DNA of 64,000 nucleotides from Salinisphaera sp049568105 (GCF_049568105.1 NZ_CP145335.1:4154001-4218000); one strand, 5' to 3'; shown: positions 19,456 through 28,722, counted from the stretch's first letter. The notes: generated by a model from the letters alone, not told the origin. A program made the numbers and translations.

Positions 19456-20343
19456 TCAGCTTGGGGTCTGCAGATTCTGGCGCCGGCGTTTGGCCTCGTC
19501 GTATTTGAGTTCCAGGAACTGCTTGGCATGGCCGGCCAATGGCGCGCTCTCGGTCCAGGTATCGCGCCAGATGGCACAGGCCCGGGCGAGTTTTTCGTCG
19601 ACCACGGCACTGGAAAAGCTTTCGTAGACCACATCGCCGTCGTAGCCGATGTCCAGCAGCGCATCGAAAATACCTGCGAAGTCGATCACCCCGTCGCCGA
19701 GATAGCCGCGATTGTTCTCGCCGACATGGAAATAGCCAAGCCGATCGCCGGCCATACGAATCGCGCCCTCCGGGTTGGTCTCCTCAATGTTCATATGGAA
19801 GGTATCCAGATGCAGCTGGACCGAGTCGTCACCTAGCGCATCCAAGAATTTCAACCCCTGAGCGGTGGTGTTGAGCAGATTGGTCTCGAAGCGATTGACG
19901 ATCTCGAGCACCAGACGGACGCCGCAGTCGCCAGCGGTGCCGGCAGCGTTGCCCACGGCCGCGATGCTGCGCTGCCACTGATCCTCGGTGGGCATGGTCG
20001 TGTATTTCTGATGCGCCGAGTAGATGATGCCGCCCAGCGAGACAGCGCCAACGTCGCGCGCTGCCTTGATGGCGACATCGAGCTCACGCCGCCCGTGCGC
20101 GGCGACCGCCTCGTCGGCACTCGAGACATCGGCCTCCGGTGCCAGGCCCATGGTCATGGTCAGGCCCAAGCCAAGATCCTGGGCCCGGCGGCCGATCCGG
20201 TCGAGGTCGAAATCCTCGGCCCGAAGATTGGCCAGTTCGACCAGTTCATAGCCCTGCTCGGCGGAGCGATCGAGCGCCATCTCCAGGCCTTCTATGGTTT
20301 GGCCGGCGGTCCAGACAAAAGAGTGAATACCTAGTCGTCGCAT
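19456..20343 (-). CDS. Sugar phosphate isomerase/epimerase (AP endonuclease 2-like TIM barrel)
   Basis: A 295-residue xylose-isomerase-like TIM-barrel protein, of the group with ketose 3-epimerases and hydroxypyruvate isomerases. Candidate metal ligands are Glu in RLVLEIVNRFE, Asp and His in LHLDTFHMNIEE, His in GYFHVGENNRG and Glu near the end in VVYESFSS; the spacing matches D-tagatose 3-epimerase-like enzymes. It is expected to be cytosolic and Mn- or Mg-dependent. It stands alone between two convergent or unrelated genes, so its substrate is open. Confidence 0.85.
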   Translation of the reverse strand: MRRLGIHSFVWTAGQTIEGLEMALDRSAEQGYELVELANLRAEDFDLDRIGRRAQDLGLGLTMTMGLAPEADVSSADEAVAAHGRRELDVAIKAARDVGAVSLGGIIYSAHQKYTTMPTEDQWQRSIAAVGNAAGTAGDCGVRLVLEIVNRFETNLLNTTAQGLKFLDALGDDSVQLHLDTFHMNIEETNPEGAIRMAGDRLGYFHVGENNRGYLGDGVIDFAGIFDALLDIGYDGDVVYESFSSAVVDEKLARACAIWRDTWTESAPLAGHAKQFLELKYDEAKRRRQNLQTPS

Positions 20344-20687
20344 CTCGATTCGCAGTTCGGGGAATGACGAACCAGCATAACCAGCAATAGCCGTTGTCTA
20401 ACTAAGACATAAGTCAAATAAAACAACATTATTTCTTTTTTTGTGTTGCCTGATGCCTCCAGTCCGCTACGATGCACGACATGAAATACATGCAAACCCA
20501 CAAATCTCGCCCGATCGGCGGATAGCCGCCGCGCAGCCATCGCACGGCCATCGCCACCGAGCGTGCCGGGCCTGTGTTGGCGACGCTATGTGCCTCGCGG
20601 GATTCATCTCGTGCCGCGACTATCCGTCGCCCATCGTCAGGAAGGCCGAGCACGGCGCGACCGAATACGGGGCAAAACATAGCGGAT
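20344..20687. promoter_or_regulatory. Non-coding region upstream of the epimerase, with a small palindrome
   Basis: This 344-base stretch is clearly AT-richer than its surroundings around 20390-20450. It contains TGTCT-AACTA-AGACA (20395-20409), a dyad 52 bases before the epimerase start and resembling operators of FCD-type GntR regulators, and in the minus direction TTGACT at about 20411-20416 could be a -35 element. The rest, 20450-20687, shows no gene. Regulator identity is not known. Confidence 0.4.
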
Positions 20688-21299
20688 TTGACGATCTGGG
20701 GCTGGCCGACGCCTTCAACGTACAGAAAGTATTGTGGCTGGCCGACGCGCTGGGCCTGGACGATCGACATATCACGGCCGGCGGCCGCCACGGCGGACTC
20801 GATAGCCCCGCATTTAGGGCCATGAATCCGCACGGCAAGGTGCCGGTACGGGCCGATGGCGAGCAAGCGGTCTGGGAGTCGTATACGATCCTGCGCTATC
20901 TGGCCGCCCGAGCCGGGCCGACGCAGCCCTGTCGATCGGCTGGCTCGACTAGGGGCTGGCGGCCTTCCAGCCCGACTTCATGCGCCTGTTCCGGGGGTTT
21001 TTATCGACAGCCGCCTGCACAACGCGACCTGACCGCGATCGCAACGGCCCGGACAGCCTGCGAAGCGCGATTCGCGCTGCTCGATCGCGAACTGGCGACG
21101 CGCTTCTAGCCGGACGGCGAAGCGTTCTCGCTGGCCGATATGCCGATCGGCACAGCCCTGTATTGCTATGTCGAGATAGCGCCGGCGTGCATCTATCGCC
21201 GGCGGTAGCGCGCAGGCACCAGTGGTTGACTCGGCGAGGCCCGTACCGCCAGCGCATCATGACCGATTTCAGCGATCTGGCCGGCCGCGCCGACTATTG
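20688..21299 (+). pseudogene. Decayed glutathione S-transferase gene
   Basis: Pieces of one GST are spread over three frames. LTIWG begins at a TTG at 20688, then the frame shifts and FNVQKVLWLADALGL, MNPHGKVPV and SYTILRYLAAR follow; after about 20930 the frame shifts again (with an in-frame TAG at 20949) to AAFQPDFMRLFRGF, shifts back for ACEARFALLDREL and ends with TDFSDLAGRADY in another frame, with stop at 21297-21299. At least three frameshifts and one stop are needed to explain this, so it is not a sequencing slip. Its 3' end overlaps the convergent btuF gene by six bases. Confidence 0.85.
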
Positions 21300-22214
21300 A
21301 TCGGCCAATTCGCCTCGTACCCGATCCAGGCCCTGGCACAGCTCGGCCGCGCCGTCGGCCAGACGCACGCTCGGGCGGCTGATCAGATCCGAGGGCACGG
21401 TCACGAAATGGTCGTCGGCCACGGCCGGAATCGTCGACCAGCGCTGCCAGTAATCACGCCAATCGGGGCGGGTCTCGGCCACGCCCGAGGCCACGATCGC
21501 CTGCGGCCTACGGGCGACCACCGATTCGATGCCGATCTTGGGCGCCAGCGTGGGGGCATCGGCAAAGACATTGCGTCCGCCGCATAGCTGGATGACCGCG
21601 CCGGTCATGCCCTGGCTGGACAAGGTGCGCAGCGGATCCGACCAGACTTCCCAGAACACCCGTACCGGCGACCGGCCGGCATAATGTTGCCGCAGAGTCT
21701 CGATCCGGGCTTCGAAAGCCGCCGCGGCTCGCCCGGCCTGGGCTTCGGTGCCCCCTAGCGCGCCGAGGTCGCGAATCGTGCGCGCGATTCCCGACAGCTG
21801 GGTCGGATTGTCCACATAGACCGCAATGCCCAGCGCCCGTAGGCGCTTGATCGCATCCGGCGATCCGCCCTCGGACCAAGCCACGACCAGATCCGGCCGA
21901 CGGGCCACGATCGCTTCCAGACTCAGGCTGTTATAACCGCCGACCCGAGGAATCTCGCGCGCGGCCGGCGGATAGTCCGAATAGCGCACCGCGCCTACGA
22001 TGCGATCGCCCAGCCCAGCCGAAAACAGGTTTTCCACCAGATGCGGCGTCAACGCCACGATCCGCTTCGCCGGCTGCTCAAGCGCGACGGTATGGCCAGT
22101 GAAATCGGTCGCCGAGACCACAGCCCAGGCCGGGCAAGCCACCGCCAACAACAGTCCGGCAGTCAGCCAAGCGGACCGTGTACTACGGCGTATTCTGGCT
22201 CCGAAGCCACTCAT
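21294..22214 (-). CDS. btuF: Periplasmic cobalamin-binding protein of an ABC transporter
   Basis: A 306-residue substrate-binding protein with an N-terminal signal peptide (hydrophobic AWLTAGLLLAVACPAWA, cleavage near residue 31). The mature part has the class III binding-protein look: PAKRIVALTPHLVENLFSAG, VGGYNSLSLEAIVARRPDLVV and IESVVARRPQAIVA, as in BtuF. It delivers cobalamin or cobinamide to BtuCD, which is encoded about 6.5 kb upstream in the same block. It is the last gene of the cobalamin block and overlaps cobD by ATGA. Iron-siderophore binding proteins share the fold; the gene context favours corrinoids. Confidence 0.9.
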   Translation of the reverse strand: MSGFGARIRRSTRSAWLTAGLLLAVACPAWAVVSATDFTGHTVALEQPAKRIVALTPHLVENLFSAGLGDRIVGAVRYSDYPPAAREIPRVGGYNSLSLEAIVARRPDLVVAWSEGGSPDAIKRLRALGIAVYVDNPTQLSGIARTIRDLGALGGTEAQAGRAAAAFEARIETLRQHYAGRSPVRVFWEVWSDPLRTLSSQGMTGAVIQLCGGRNVFADAPTLAPKIGIESVVARRPQAIVASGVAETRPDWRDYWQRWSTIPAVADDHFVTVPSDLISRPSVRLADGAAELCQGLDRVRGELADQ

Positions 22215-23200
22215 CGCAGCGTGCTCAACGCCGCCGCCAGCCGATCGCGGCCGGCCTCGTTCGGCAGCCCGAGCCGCAGCCAGTGCTTATTGTCGCCCAG
22301 CCTGGTGAGTACGCCTTGCTCGGCCAGCGCGGCATGGCAATCGGGCGCTTCGTGCGCGGCATCAAACCAGACGGTCGCGAACAAGCCGGCGCTGGTGACC
22401 GGCCGGCCGCCAAAGGCATCGACCAGCAATGCCCGCAGCCAGGTCTCGGCCTGCCGAATACGACGTTGCTGGCCGGCCTGCCACTCACCATCGGCCAGCG
22501 CACGCCTACCGATCCAGCGGGCCGGGTGGGCCACTCCCCAGGGGGCGACCGCAGACCGCAGCGACTCGATCTCGGGGCCTACGCCGATCGCAAAGCCCAG
22601 GCGTATGCCCGCCAGGCCGAAAAACTTGCCTACCGAGCGCAGCACGATCGCGTTGTCGGGCAGCGCCTCGATACCCGGATCCGAGAGACAGTCGGCAAAT
22701 GCCGCATCGACGATCAGCCGTCCGGCACCGAGCCGCTCGCCCACGACGGCCAGGCGATCCAGGGCCGCGGCTTCACCGGTCGGATTATTTGGATAAATCA
22801 CCACGGCATGATCGATGCGACCGGGCGCGGCGATCAGCGCCTCGATCGAGTCGTAGAACATCAGCTCATGGCCGGCAGCCGACCAGGCCCGGGCGTGCTC
22901 GGTATAGCCGATGCCCGGCACCGCGACCCGGGCCGGCGCCAGCAATCTGGGCAGCTCGCGAATCGCGAATTGGCTGCCCGGCAACGCCGTGAGCCGGTCC
23001 GGGCTCTGCCCATAGTAAGTGGCCGCTGCTTCGAGCAGGCCATCGTCGGTTTCCGGCAGCCGGGTCCAGACCGTATCCGGTATCGGCGGCACCGGCCATG
23101 GCCAGGGTGCGATACCGGTCGAGACATCCAGCCACTCATGCTCAGGGATACCGTAGTGCGCCGCGGCCGCTCGGCGCTGTCCACCGTGGGGGTGTGTCAT
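22211..23200 (-). CDS. cobD: L-threonine-O-3-phosphate decarboxylase
   Basis: A 329-residue PLP enzyme of the aspartate-aminotransferase fold that makes (R)-1-amino-2-propanol phosphate, the linker attached by CbiB. It begins with HGGQRRAAAAHYG and LDVSTGIAPWPWP, typical of CobD/CobC; YPNNPTGE, VDAAFADC and RSVGKFFGLAGIRLGF (PLP lysine) follow. It overlaps both cbiB and btuF by four bases. The symbol follows the Salmonella cobD usage; the Pseudomonas name for the same function is cobC. Confidence 0.92.
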   Translation of the reverse strand: MTHPHGGQRRAAAAHYGIPEHEWLDVSTGIAPWPWPVPPIPDTVWTRLPETDDGLLEAAATYYGQSPDRLTALPGSQFAIRELPRLLAPARVAVPGIGYTEHARAWSAAGHELMFYDSIEALIAAPGRIDHAVVIYPNNPTGEAAALDRLAVVGERLGAGRLIVDAAFADCLSDPGIEALPDNAIVLRSVGKFFGLAGIRLGFAIGVGPEIESLRSAVAPWGVAHPARWIGRRALADGEWQAGQQRRIRQAETWLRALLVDAFGGRPVTSAGLFATVWFDAAHEAPDCHAALAEQGVLTRLGDNKHWLRLGLPNEAGRDRLAAALSTLR

Positions 23201-24120
23201 AAGCCATCTCCGAATACCACCAACAACAGCATCATCAGCAACGCGCGGTCGATCAGCCGTAGCGCACGCTGGATATCACCGGTCTCCGGCGCCCGGCCGC
23301 AGCCCAGTTCGGCGCGTTCCCGCCACACCCCGTGATAGCGCGCGCCCCCGCCGAGCGTCACCCCCAGAGCTCCAGCGCCGGCTGCCATCACCGGACCGGC
23401 ATTGGGGCTGCTATAGGTCCGAGCCTGACGATGCCAGCAGCCGAGCGCCGAACGGCCATTACCGACCAACGCGAATGCGACCGCGGTCAGGCGCGCCGGC
23501 AGCCAGTTCAGGGCATCGTCTGCCCGCGCGGCCGCCCAGCCAAAAGCGGCGAAGCGCGGGCTGCGATAACCCCACATTGCATCCAGGGTATTGACGAGCC
23601 GGTGCATGACCACCGCAGCAGCAGCCCCCGCGGGCCCAGCGAGCAGCCCGCCGAGGGCAAACCAGAACACCGAGGCGAACAGGGCATCGCTAGCATTTTC
23701 GAGCACGGATTCGAGCGTGGCCCGGCGCACGGCCAAGGCGTCCATAGCGCTCGTGTCGCGGCTGACCAAGCAGGCCAAGCGCTGGCGCGCGGCCACCAGA
23801 TCGCCTTGATTCAGGGGCTGCGCCACCGCCTGCGCATGCTCGATCAGGCTATGACGGCCGATCGCGACCAGCGCCAAGCCACCGGCCAGCACCCAACCGA
23901 TGCCATACGGCAACGCCGTGATCAGTCCGGCGATGAGTACGACTGGAGCGCCGACCAGCGCGATCAATGCCAGCAGACCTGATAGGCGCTGGCCGCGGTT
24001 CAAGCGCCGCTCCGCCTGTTCGGCCAACCCACCGAACGCGACCAGAGGATGGCCGCGGCGCGGCTCGCCGAGCAGCGCATCCGCGACCAAGGCCGCAATC
24101 AGCGTGATGCTCAGCCCCAA
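23197..24120 (-). CDS. cbiB: Adenosylcobinamide-phosphate synthase
   Basis: An integral membrane protein of about 307 residues with four or five hydrophobic segments that joins adenosylcobyric acid to aminopropanol phosphate. ALVADALLGEPRRGHPLVAFG at the N-terminus, LENASDALFASVFWFALGG and the C-terminal SPNAGPVMAAGAGALGVTLGG are the family landmarks. No ATG lies near the conserved start; I used TTG at 24120, which overlaps the 3' end of cobS by ten bases, matching the coupled layout of the block. The frame continues upstream into cobS as Arg-rich sequence, which is antisense-like and not part of the protein. Confidence 0.9.
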   Translation of the reverse strand: MGLSITLIAALVADALLGEPRRGHPLVAFGGLAEQAERRLNRGQRLSGLLALIALVGAPVVLIAGLITALPYGIGWVLAGGLALVAIGRHSLIEHAQAVAQPLNQGDLVAARQRLACLVSRDTSAMDALAVRRATLESVLENASDALFASVFWFALGGLLAGPAGAAAAVVMHRLVNTLDAMWGYRSPRFAAFGWAAARADDALNWLPARLTAVAFALVGNGRSALGCWHRQARTYSSPNAGPVMAAGAGALGVTLGGGARYHGVWRERAELGCGRAPETGDIQRALRLIDRALLMMLLLVVFGDGL

Positions 24121-24881
24121 GGCAGACTCCAAGCCGCGACGATCAGGACTGCGGCCTCGACCAACTCGATCAGGGCGCCGGCTACGTCGCCGGTATAGCC
24201 GCCGATGCGCCGCTGCCATAGCGACCGCCAGGCCCAGGTCACGACTGCGACTACCACCAACAGCAACAGCCACAGCCCCGAAGGCACTGCACAGGCACCA
24301 ACGGCAGCACTACCCAGCACTGCCAGGGCAATCGCCCGGCGCGGACGGGTCGCTGCCTGATCGCGGGCGATGCCGTCGGCGCGCCGATAGGCCGTCGATG
24401 CAATCAAGCCCGCGACTGCAGCCCGGGCCAGCAGCGGCACGATCAACAACAAACCGGCTGTCTCGGCGCCTTCCCGTAGCAAGGCCACGAGCGCTGCGAA
24501 CTTGATCAGCAACAGCAGCACCAGTGCCACCACCGCCGCCGGGCCGGCAGTCGGCTCTTTCATCACCGTCAAAGTGCGCGACGGATCGCCGTGCCCGGCG
24601 AACCAGGCATCTACGCAGTCGGCCAGACCATCGAGATGCAGGGCGCCGGTGGCGATCACCCAGACCGCCAGCAGCATAGCCGCATCCAGCAATAGCGGCG
24701 CTCCATGCAATACGGCATCTGCCAGCACCAGGAGCATGCCAATGGCCAACCCCACCAGCGGATAGCAGACCACCGAGCGCCCCTGATCGGCCGGCCGGAT
24801 ACGTGCTGGCAGCCAACGACCGACCGGCAGTGTGGTCAGCAGCGCGAACGCCAGGATCAGCGGTGTAGTCCGGCGTGTCAT
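24111..24881 (-). CDS. cobS: Adenosylcobinamide-GDP ribazoletransferase
   Basis: A 256-residue inner-membrane enzyme that joins alpha-ribazole (or its phosphate) to adenosylcobinamide-GDP to finish cobalamin. Motifs are LTTLPVG near the start, YPLVGLAIG, GALHLDGLADCVDAWFAGHGDPSR with the Asp residues of the active site, and the C-terminal RIGGYTGDVAGA. Six or more hydrophobic segments are visible. ATG at 24881 overlaps the stop of cobC as ATGA, which fixes the start. Confidence 0.94.
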   Translation of the reverse strand: MTRRTTPLILAFALLTTLPVGRWLPARIRPADQGRSVVCYPLVGLAIGMLLVLADAVLHGAPLLLDAAMLLAVWVIATGALHLDGLADCVDAWFAGHGDPSRTLTVMKEPTAGPAAVVALVLLLLIKFAALVALLREGAETAGLLLIVPLLARAAVAGLIASTAYRRADGIARDQAATRPRRAIALAVLGSAAVGACAVPSGLWLLLLVVVAVVTWAWRSLWQRRIGGYTGDVAGALIELVEAAVLIVAAWSLPWG

Positions 24882-25498
24882 GCCTGGTCGAGGTTGTACC
24901 CCATCAACCGGGGCATGGCCGATTCGCCGTCGTGGGTGATGCTGATCTGGGCCCGGCAACCATAGGGCATGCCGAACCGGTTGGTGGCCACCAGCGGCAG
25001 ATCCAGCACATGCGAGATCAGGTTGCGGATCACGCCGCCGTGGGCCACCAGCAACACATGGCCGCCCCGGTGCTCGGCGACCAGATCGGCCCAAGCCGCG
25101 GCGACCCGAGCCCGAATCGAGGTCAGCGGCTCGCCGTTGGGTGGCGTATGGTTTTCCGGGTCGACATACCAAGCCCGGGCCGCCTCGGCCTCGGCCGCCC
25201 AGATATCGGCGATCAACACGCCCTCCCAGTCGCCGAAATACATTTCACGAAAACGCTCGTCGACGCCCAGATCGACCCCGCGCGCCTCGGACAATTCGGT
25301 CGCGAACTCGCGGCAGCGGCGCATCGGCGAGGTCACGATCGCATCCCAGCCGGCCAGCGGCGCGGTAACCCGGCGCAGCCGCGCCCAGCCTTCGGTCGAC
25401 AGCGCGACATCGGTCGAGCCGCGAAAGATCGGCCCGCCCTCGCATTCGGCGTGGCGCAGGATATCGACCGTGGTCGTGGTCATATCGAATTCAGGCAC
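24878..25498 (-). CDS. cobC: Histidine phosphatase, probable alpha-ribazole phosphatase
   Basis: A 206-residue phosphoglycerate-mutase-fold phosphatase. The catalytic loop reads ILRHAECEGG (RHxE in place of the usual RHG), SPMRRCREFA supplies the second Arg, EMYFGDWEG the acid loop and VAHGGVIRN the second His. Its position between cobT and cobS supports dephosphorylation of alpha-ribazole 5'-phosphate or cobalamin 5'-phosphate. The start is GTG at 25498, with GGAG nine bases upstream inside cobT; an ATG at 25483 has no ribosome site. Confidence 0.85.
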   Translation of the reverse strand: MPEFDMTTTTVDILRHAECEGGPIFRGSTDVALSTEGWARLRRVTAPLAGWDAIVTSPMRRCREFATELSEARGVDLGVDERFREMYFGDWEGVLIADIWAAEAEAARAWYVDPENHTPPNGEPLTSIRARVAAAWADLVAEHRGGHVLLVAHGGVIRNLISHVLDLPLVATNRFGMPYGCRAQISITHDGESAMPRLMGYNLDQA

Positions 25499-26552
25499 TG
25501 TGGCTTACTCCGGCATCGGCAAAAGTCGCCATTTTCGCGTGAACCGCGAGCCCGGCGCGAATTACCGGAACCGCGGCCATCGCCCCGCTGCCCTCGCCCA
25601 GGCGCATATCGAGATCGAGCAGCGGTACGCCGTCCAGTAAATCGAGCACGCGGGCATGCCCGGCCTCGGCCGATCGATGGCCGAATAAGAGCCATTCCGA
25701 GACCCCGGTATTCAGATAGACGGCAACGGCCGCCGCCACGCTGCTGATGAAGCCATCGACCAGTACCGGCACCCCGCGCTGAGCGGCCGCTACGAAGGCC
25801 CCGGCCAGCGCCGCGATTTCCAGACCGCCCAGACACTCCAGTGCGGCAAGCGCGGCCGCGGGCCGCTCGACGCCCTGCAAACGCGCGCTATGCCGGGCCA
25901 GGCCGGCATCGACTACCGCGCGTTTACGCGCCAGCCCGGCATCGTCGACCCCGGTACCACGGCCGACCGTGGTTGCACCGCCCAGGCCAGTGATGCCGGC
26001 GAATACCGCAGCCGCACTGGTGGTATTGGCAATGCCCATCTCGCCGCCGATGAACAGCGACAATTCGGGATCGACCTGCTCGGCCCCGGCCGCGAGCGCG
26101 GCCGCCAAAGTGGCGCGATCCATGGCCGGCGCTTCGGTGAAGTCGGCCGTGCCCGGGCCCAGATGACGATTGATCACGCCAGGCACGTCGTCGGTCGGAG
26201 CCACCGTACCGAGATTGACGACCGTCATCTCGGCGCCGGCTTCTCGTGCCAGTACGGCGACCGCTGCGCCCCCGGCAGCAAAGTTGGCCACCATCTGGGC
26301 GGTCACGCTCTGCGGAAACGCCGAGACCCCCTGGGCCGCGATACCGTGGTCGGCCGCGAACACTGCCAGCCCGACCCGTTCCAGCTTCGGAATAGCCACG
26401 CCCTGCCAGGCAGCGAAATCGGTCGCCAACATTTCTAGCCGGCCGAGCGAGCCCGGCGGCTTGGTGAGCTGGTTCTGTCGTTCGATCGCTGCCGCACGGG
26501 CTGCTTCGTCCGGTTGGGCGACTTGTTCGAACAGCCAGTCGATATCGGTCAT
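25491..26552 (-). CDS. cobT: Nicotinate-nucleotide--dimethylbenzimidazole phosphoribosyltransferase
   Basis: A 353-residue enzyme that makes alpha-ribazole 5'-phosphate from NaMN and a lower-ligand base. LTKPPGSLGRLE near the start, VFAADHGIAAQGVSAFPQ, GGEMGIANTTS and the C-terminal LGEGSGAM with the catalytic Glu are all in place. AAAGGAAA lies about ten bases before the ATG at 26552 and supports this start. It begins the second part of the cobalamin block, after an 861-base gap from cobU, and may be driven by its own promoter. Its donor NaMN can come from PncB encoded in this window. Confidence 0.95.
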   Translation of the reverse strand: MTDIDWLFEQVAQPDEAARAAAIERQNQLTKPPGSLGRLEMLATDFAAWQGVAIPKLERVGLAVFAADHGIAAQGVSAFPQSVTAQMVANFAAGGAAVAVLAREAGAEMTVVNLGTVAPTDDVPGVINRHLGPGTADFTEAPAMDRATLAAALAAGAEQVDPELSLFIGGEMGIANTTSAAAVFAGITGLGGATTVGRGTGVDDAGLARKRAVVDAGLARHSARLQGVERPAAALAALECLGGLEIAALAGAFVAAAQRGVPVLVDGFISSVAAAVAVYLNTGVSEWLLFGHRSAEAGHARVLDLLDGVPLLDLDMRLGEGSGAMAAVPVIRAGLAVHAKMATFADAGVSHSA

Positions 26553-27413
26553 GAGAAATGATTTCCTTTCGGTTGCAGCGATAAACACCGTGCGACACAC
26601 GCGATCGACGGCGTTCTACGATGAATCGGGGTTGGTTTCGCAGGCCGCCCGGCACCGGCCTGTTCGCCGGGCGATTCGGGCTGCGGCTGCGCGCAACCCC
26701 AGGCATGCCCAAACAACACCGGAGGCGCGATTTTTCCGAGCGCGAATCCTCTGCGTTGGCCGCCAATGATTTGAGCCACGGAGCCAGTTGAACTCTGGTT
26801 TGGCACTGATATGCGACGCCCTTCTTTTGCTGGTCCCAAAGAAGGCACCCAGCAAATGACACCCGGCACGGCGCCGGTTTCGCCGGCCCACTCCAAGACG
26901 AAGCGCCGGCGGAATACGCTCAGAACTCGTATCGCTTTAGCGATGCTCAAACAGACTGGACGCACTGGCGCTATACGCCGGATCCCCGCCGACGCTCCGT
27001 CTCTTCGTCGCCGCACTAACGACACGGGAATACAGACAGGACTACCTATGGTTCGGCATTGCCCGGAGACTCGGGCGGCATCGATAGGTTTGTTACAACT
27101 CCGGTTTCGACGCACCCGCGCTGTATTCCGGTCCCTTGGGGCGCAGCGCCGAGCAGTGGAGGCCCAAAGCGCCTCAGACCTCCGGATGTCTGCGTCGCGC
27201 GCAGCGCGGCGAGTTTCCGGTAGTCCGCATTGGGCCGGAGCCGCGCAGGGCACCGATGCGCAGCATCGGCGCCCGGTAGGGTGTCCTGGCTTCCTTTCAT
27301 TTGGACAAGCAAACCCAAGGAGGCCGCGCTGTAGCGCGAAACCGGAGCCATGATCGGCCCGTGAGCGAATCAGAGCATTCATGAGCGTAACGCCCTGCCA
27401 ATCGACACGCCCA
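26553..27413. repeat. Non-coding, repeat-like insert between cobU and cobT
   Basis: This 861-base stretch interrupts an otherwise tightly packed gene block. All its reading frames are low-complexity Arg/Ala/Pro-rich and none has a ribosome site or a recognisable family. It is rich in short inverted repeats: CTTCTTT (26821-26827) with AAAGAAG (26838-26844), and overlapping it TTTGCTGG (26826-26833) with CCAGCAAA (26849-26856), so two alternative hairpins exclude each other. GC-rich dyads such as GATGCGCAGCATC lie near 27255-27270. The style resembles dispersed intergenic elements that give spurious frames in other proteobacteria. No cobalamin riboswitch B12 box is present, so cobT does not have its own. 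Confidence 0.45.
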
Positions 27414-27953
27414 TCAGCTCCCCGCCAATCGCTTCAAATCGAGCGGCAGACCGGCGATCACCAGGCTCACCCGCGGGCACAATCCGGCCAACGCCTGATG
27501 CAGTCGCCCCGCCTCGTCGACAAAAACACGCGACAGCTCACCTAATGGCACGACCCCAGAGCCGACTTCGTTGGATACCAGCAGCCGCCGGCCCTGGCAA
27601 GCGGGGAGCACGTCGAGCAGGCTGGCGCGCTCGGCTTCCCAGCAATCAGCCGCCAGGGCATTACTCAGCCACAGCGTCAGGCAGTCGACCAGCATCACGG
27701 TTCCCGGCGCGTCGTATTCAGCCAGCGTAGCGGCCAGGCCGAGCGGCGTTTCGACGGTCTGCCAGCGGGTATCGCGCTGGGCGCGATGGTGGGCGATGCG
27801 CTCGGCCATGGCGTCGTCATGGGCCTGAGCGGTCGCGACATAGATGAAACGCTCTGCGCCTGGCGTGGCCAGCGCTTCGCGCTCGGCAAAGGCACTCTTG
27901 CCGCTGCGGGCGCCGCCTAGGATTAGATGGTGCGCGTACTCGTGATCAGTCAT
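27414..27953 (-). CDS. cobU: Adenosylcobinamide kinase / adenosylcobinamide-phosphate guanylyltransferase
   Basis: A 179-residue bifunctional enzyme that phosphorylates adenosylcobinamide and then attaches GMP. The P-loop is LGGARSGKSAFAE (residues 12-24); RIAHHRAQR carries the His expected to be guanylylated, LVDCLTLWLSNAL is the Walker B-like segment and VSNEVGSGVVPLG the adjacent loop. It overlaps the 3' end of btuD by eight bases, so it is translated with the transporter genes. Confidence 0.94.
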   Translation of the reverse strand: MTDHEYAHHLILGGARSGKSAFAEREALATPGAERFIYVATAQAHDDAMAERIAHHRAQRDTRWQTVETPLGLAATLAEYDAPGTVMLVDCLTLWLSNALAADCWEAERASLLDVLPACQGRRLLVSNEVGSGVVPLGELSRVFVDEAGRLHQALAGLCPRVSLVIAGLPLDLKRLAGS

Positions 27954-28722
27954 GCAATACCACCGGCGTTCCAGTCAGCGGATGGGCAATAACATGGGTT
28001 TCGGCGTCGAACACCCGGGCCAAGGTCGCCTCGGTCACGACTTCAGCCGGCACCCCGCAGGCCACGGTCGCGCCCTCAGCCAGCGCCAGCATGCAATCAG
28101 CATGGGCCGCGGCCAGCGAGACGTCGTGGGCGACGAACACGATCGCCACGCCGGATGCGGCCACTCGGCGCAGGGCGCGCATGATCAGGCTTTGGTGGCC
28201 GATATCCAGCGAGGCGACTGGCTCGTCGAGCAGCAGTAATCGATCGCCGCCGTCCTCGGCGCGCCAGACCTGGGCCAGCACCCGAGCCAGCTGAACGCGC
28301 TGTTTCTCGCCGCCGGACAGCCGGGTATAGGCCCGCTCCAACAAATGCTCGATATCGGTCGCTGCAGCCGCTGCAGCCACGATGGCCTCGTCGCAGAGCC
28401 GTCCCGAGGCATGCGGGCTACGCCCTAGCGCGATCACTTCACGCACCGCGAACGGAAACGCCAGCGGACTGGCCTGGGCTAGGAATGCGATCCGCCGGGC
28501 GCGGGTACTGCGCTCGTAATCGGCCAGCGCCCGCCCCGCGAAGACCACGCGGCCCGCCGAGAGCACCAGGTCGCCGACCAGTGCATGCAGCAGTGTCGAC
28601 TTGCCGGCGCCGTTGGCGCCAATCACGGCCAGCATCTGGCCGGGGGCAACCGCCAGCGAAACTGTTTCGACCAGCGCACGCCCGCCCCGTCGAACCGTGA
28701 TCGCCTCGGCCTGCAACGTCAT
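27946..28722 (-). CDS. btuD: Cobalamin ABC transporter ATPase
   Basis: A 258-residue ABC ATPase. Walker A is IGANGAGKSTLL (about 33-44), the signature is RLSGGEKQRVQLARVLAQ, Walker B is LLLLDEPVASLD and the switch His is in FVAHDVSL. It is of the FepC/HmuV/BtuD subtype that pairs with FecCD permeases. ATG at 28722 overlaps the btuC stop as ATGA. Sequence alone could also suit heme or siderophore import; neighbouring cob genes and the riboswitch upstream indicate corrinoids. Confidence 0.9.
   Translation of the reverse strand: MTLQAEAITVRRGGRALVETVSLAVAPGQMLAVIGANGAGKSTLLHALVGDLVLSAGRVVFAGRALADYERSTRARRIAFLAQASPLAFPFAVREVIALGRSPHASGRLCDEAIVAAAAAATDIEHLLERAYTRLSGGEKQRVQLARVLAQVWRAEDGGDRLLLLDEPVASLDIGHQSLIMRALRRVAASGVAIVFVAHDVSLAAAHADCMLALAEGATVACGVPAEVVTEATLARVFDAETHVIAHPLTGTPVVLHD

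Noticed and set aside
26553..26830. Second cobalamin riboswitch before cobT
   Set aside because: The minus strand was read for the B12 box GCCACTG and its flanking blocks; none is present.
26549..27382. 277-codon minus frame over the cobU-cobT gap
   Set aside because: Arg/Cys-rich with no motif; it runs through hairpin-rich sequence and into the cobT start.
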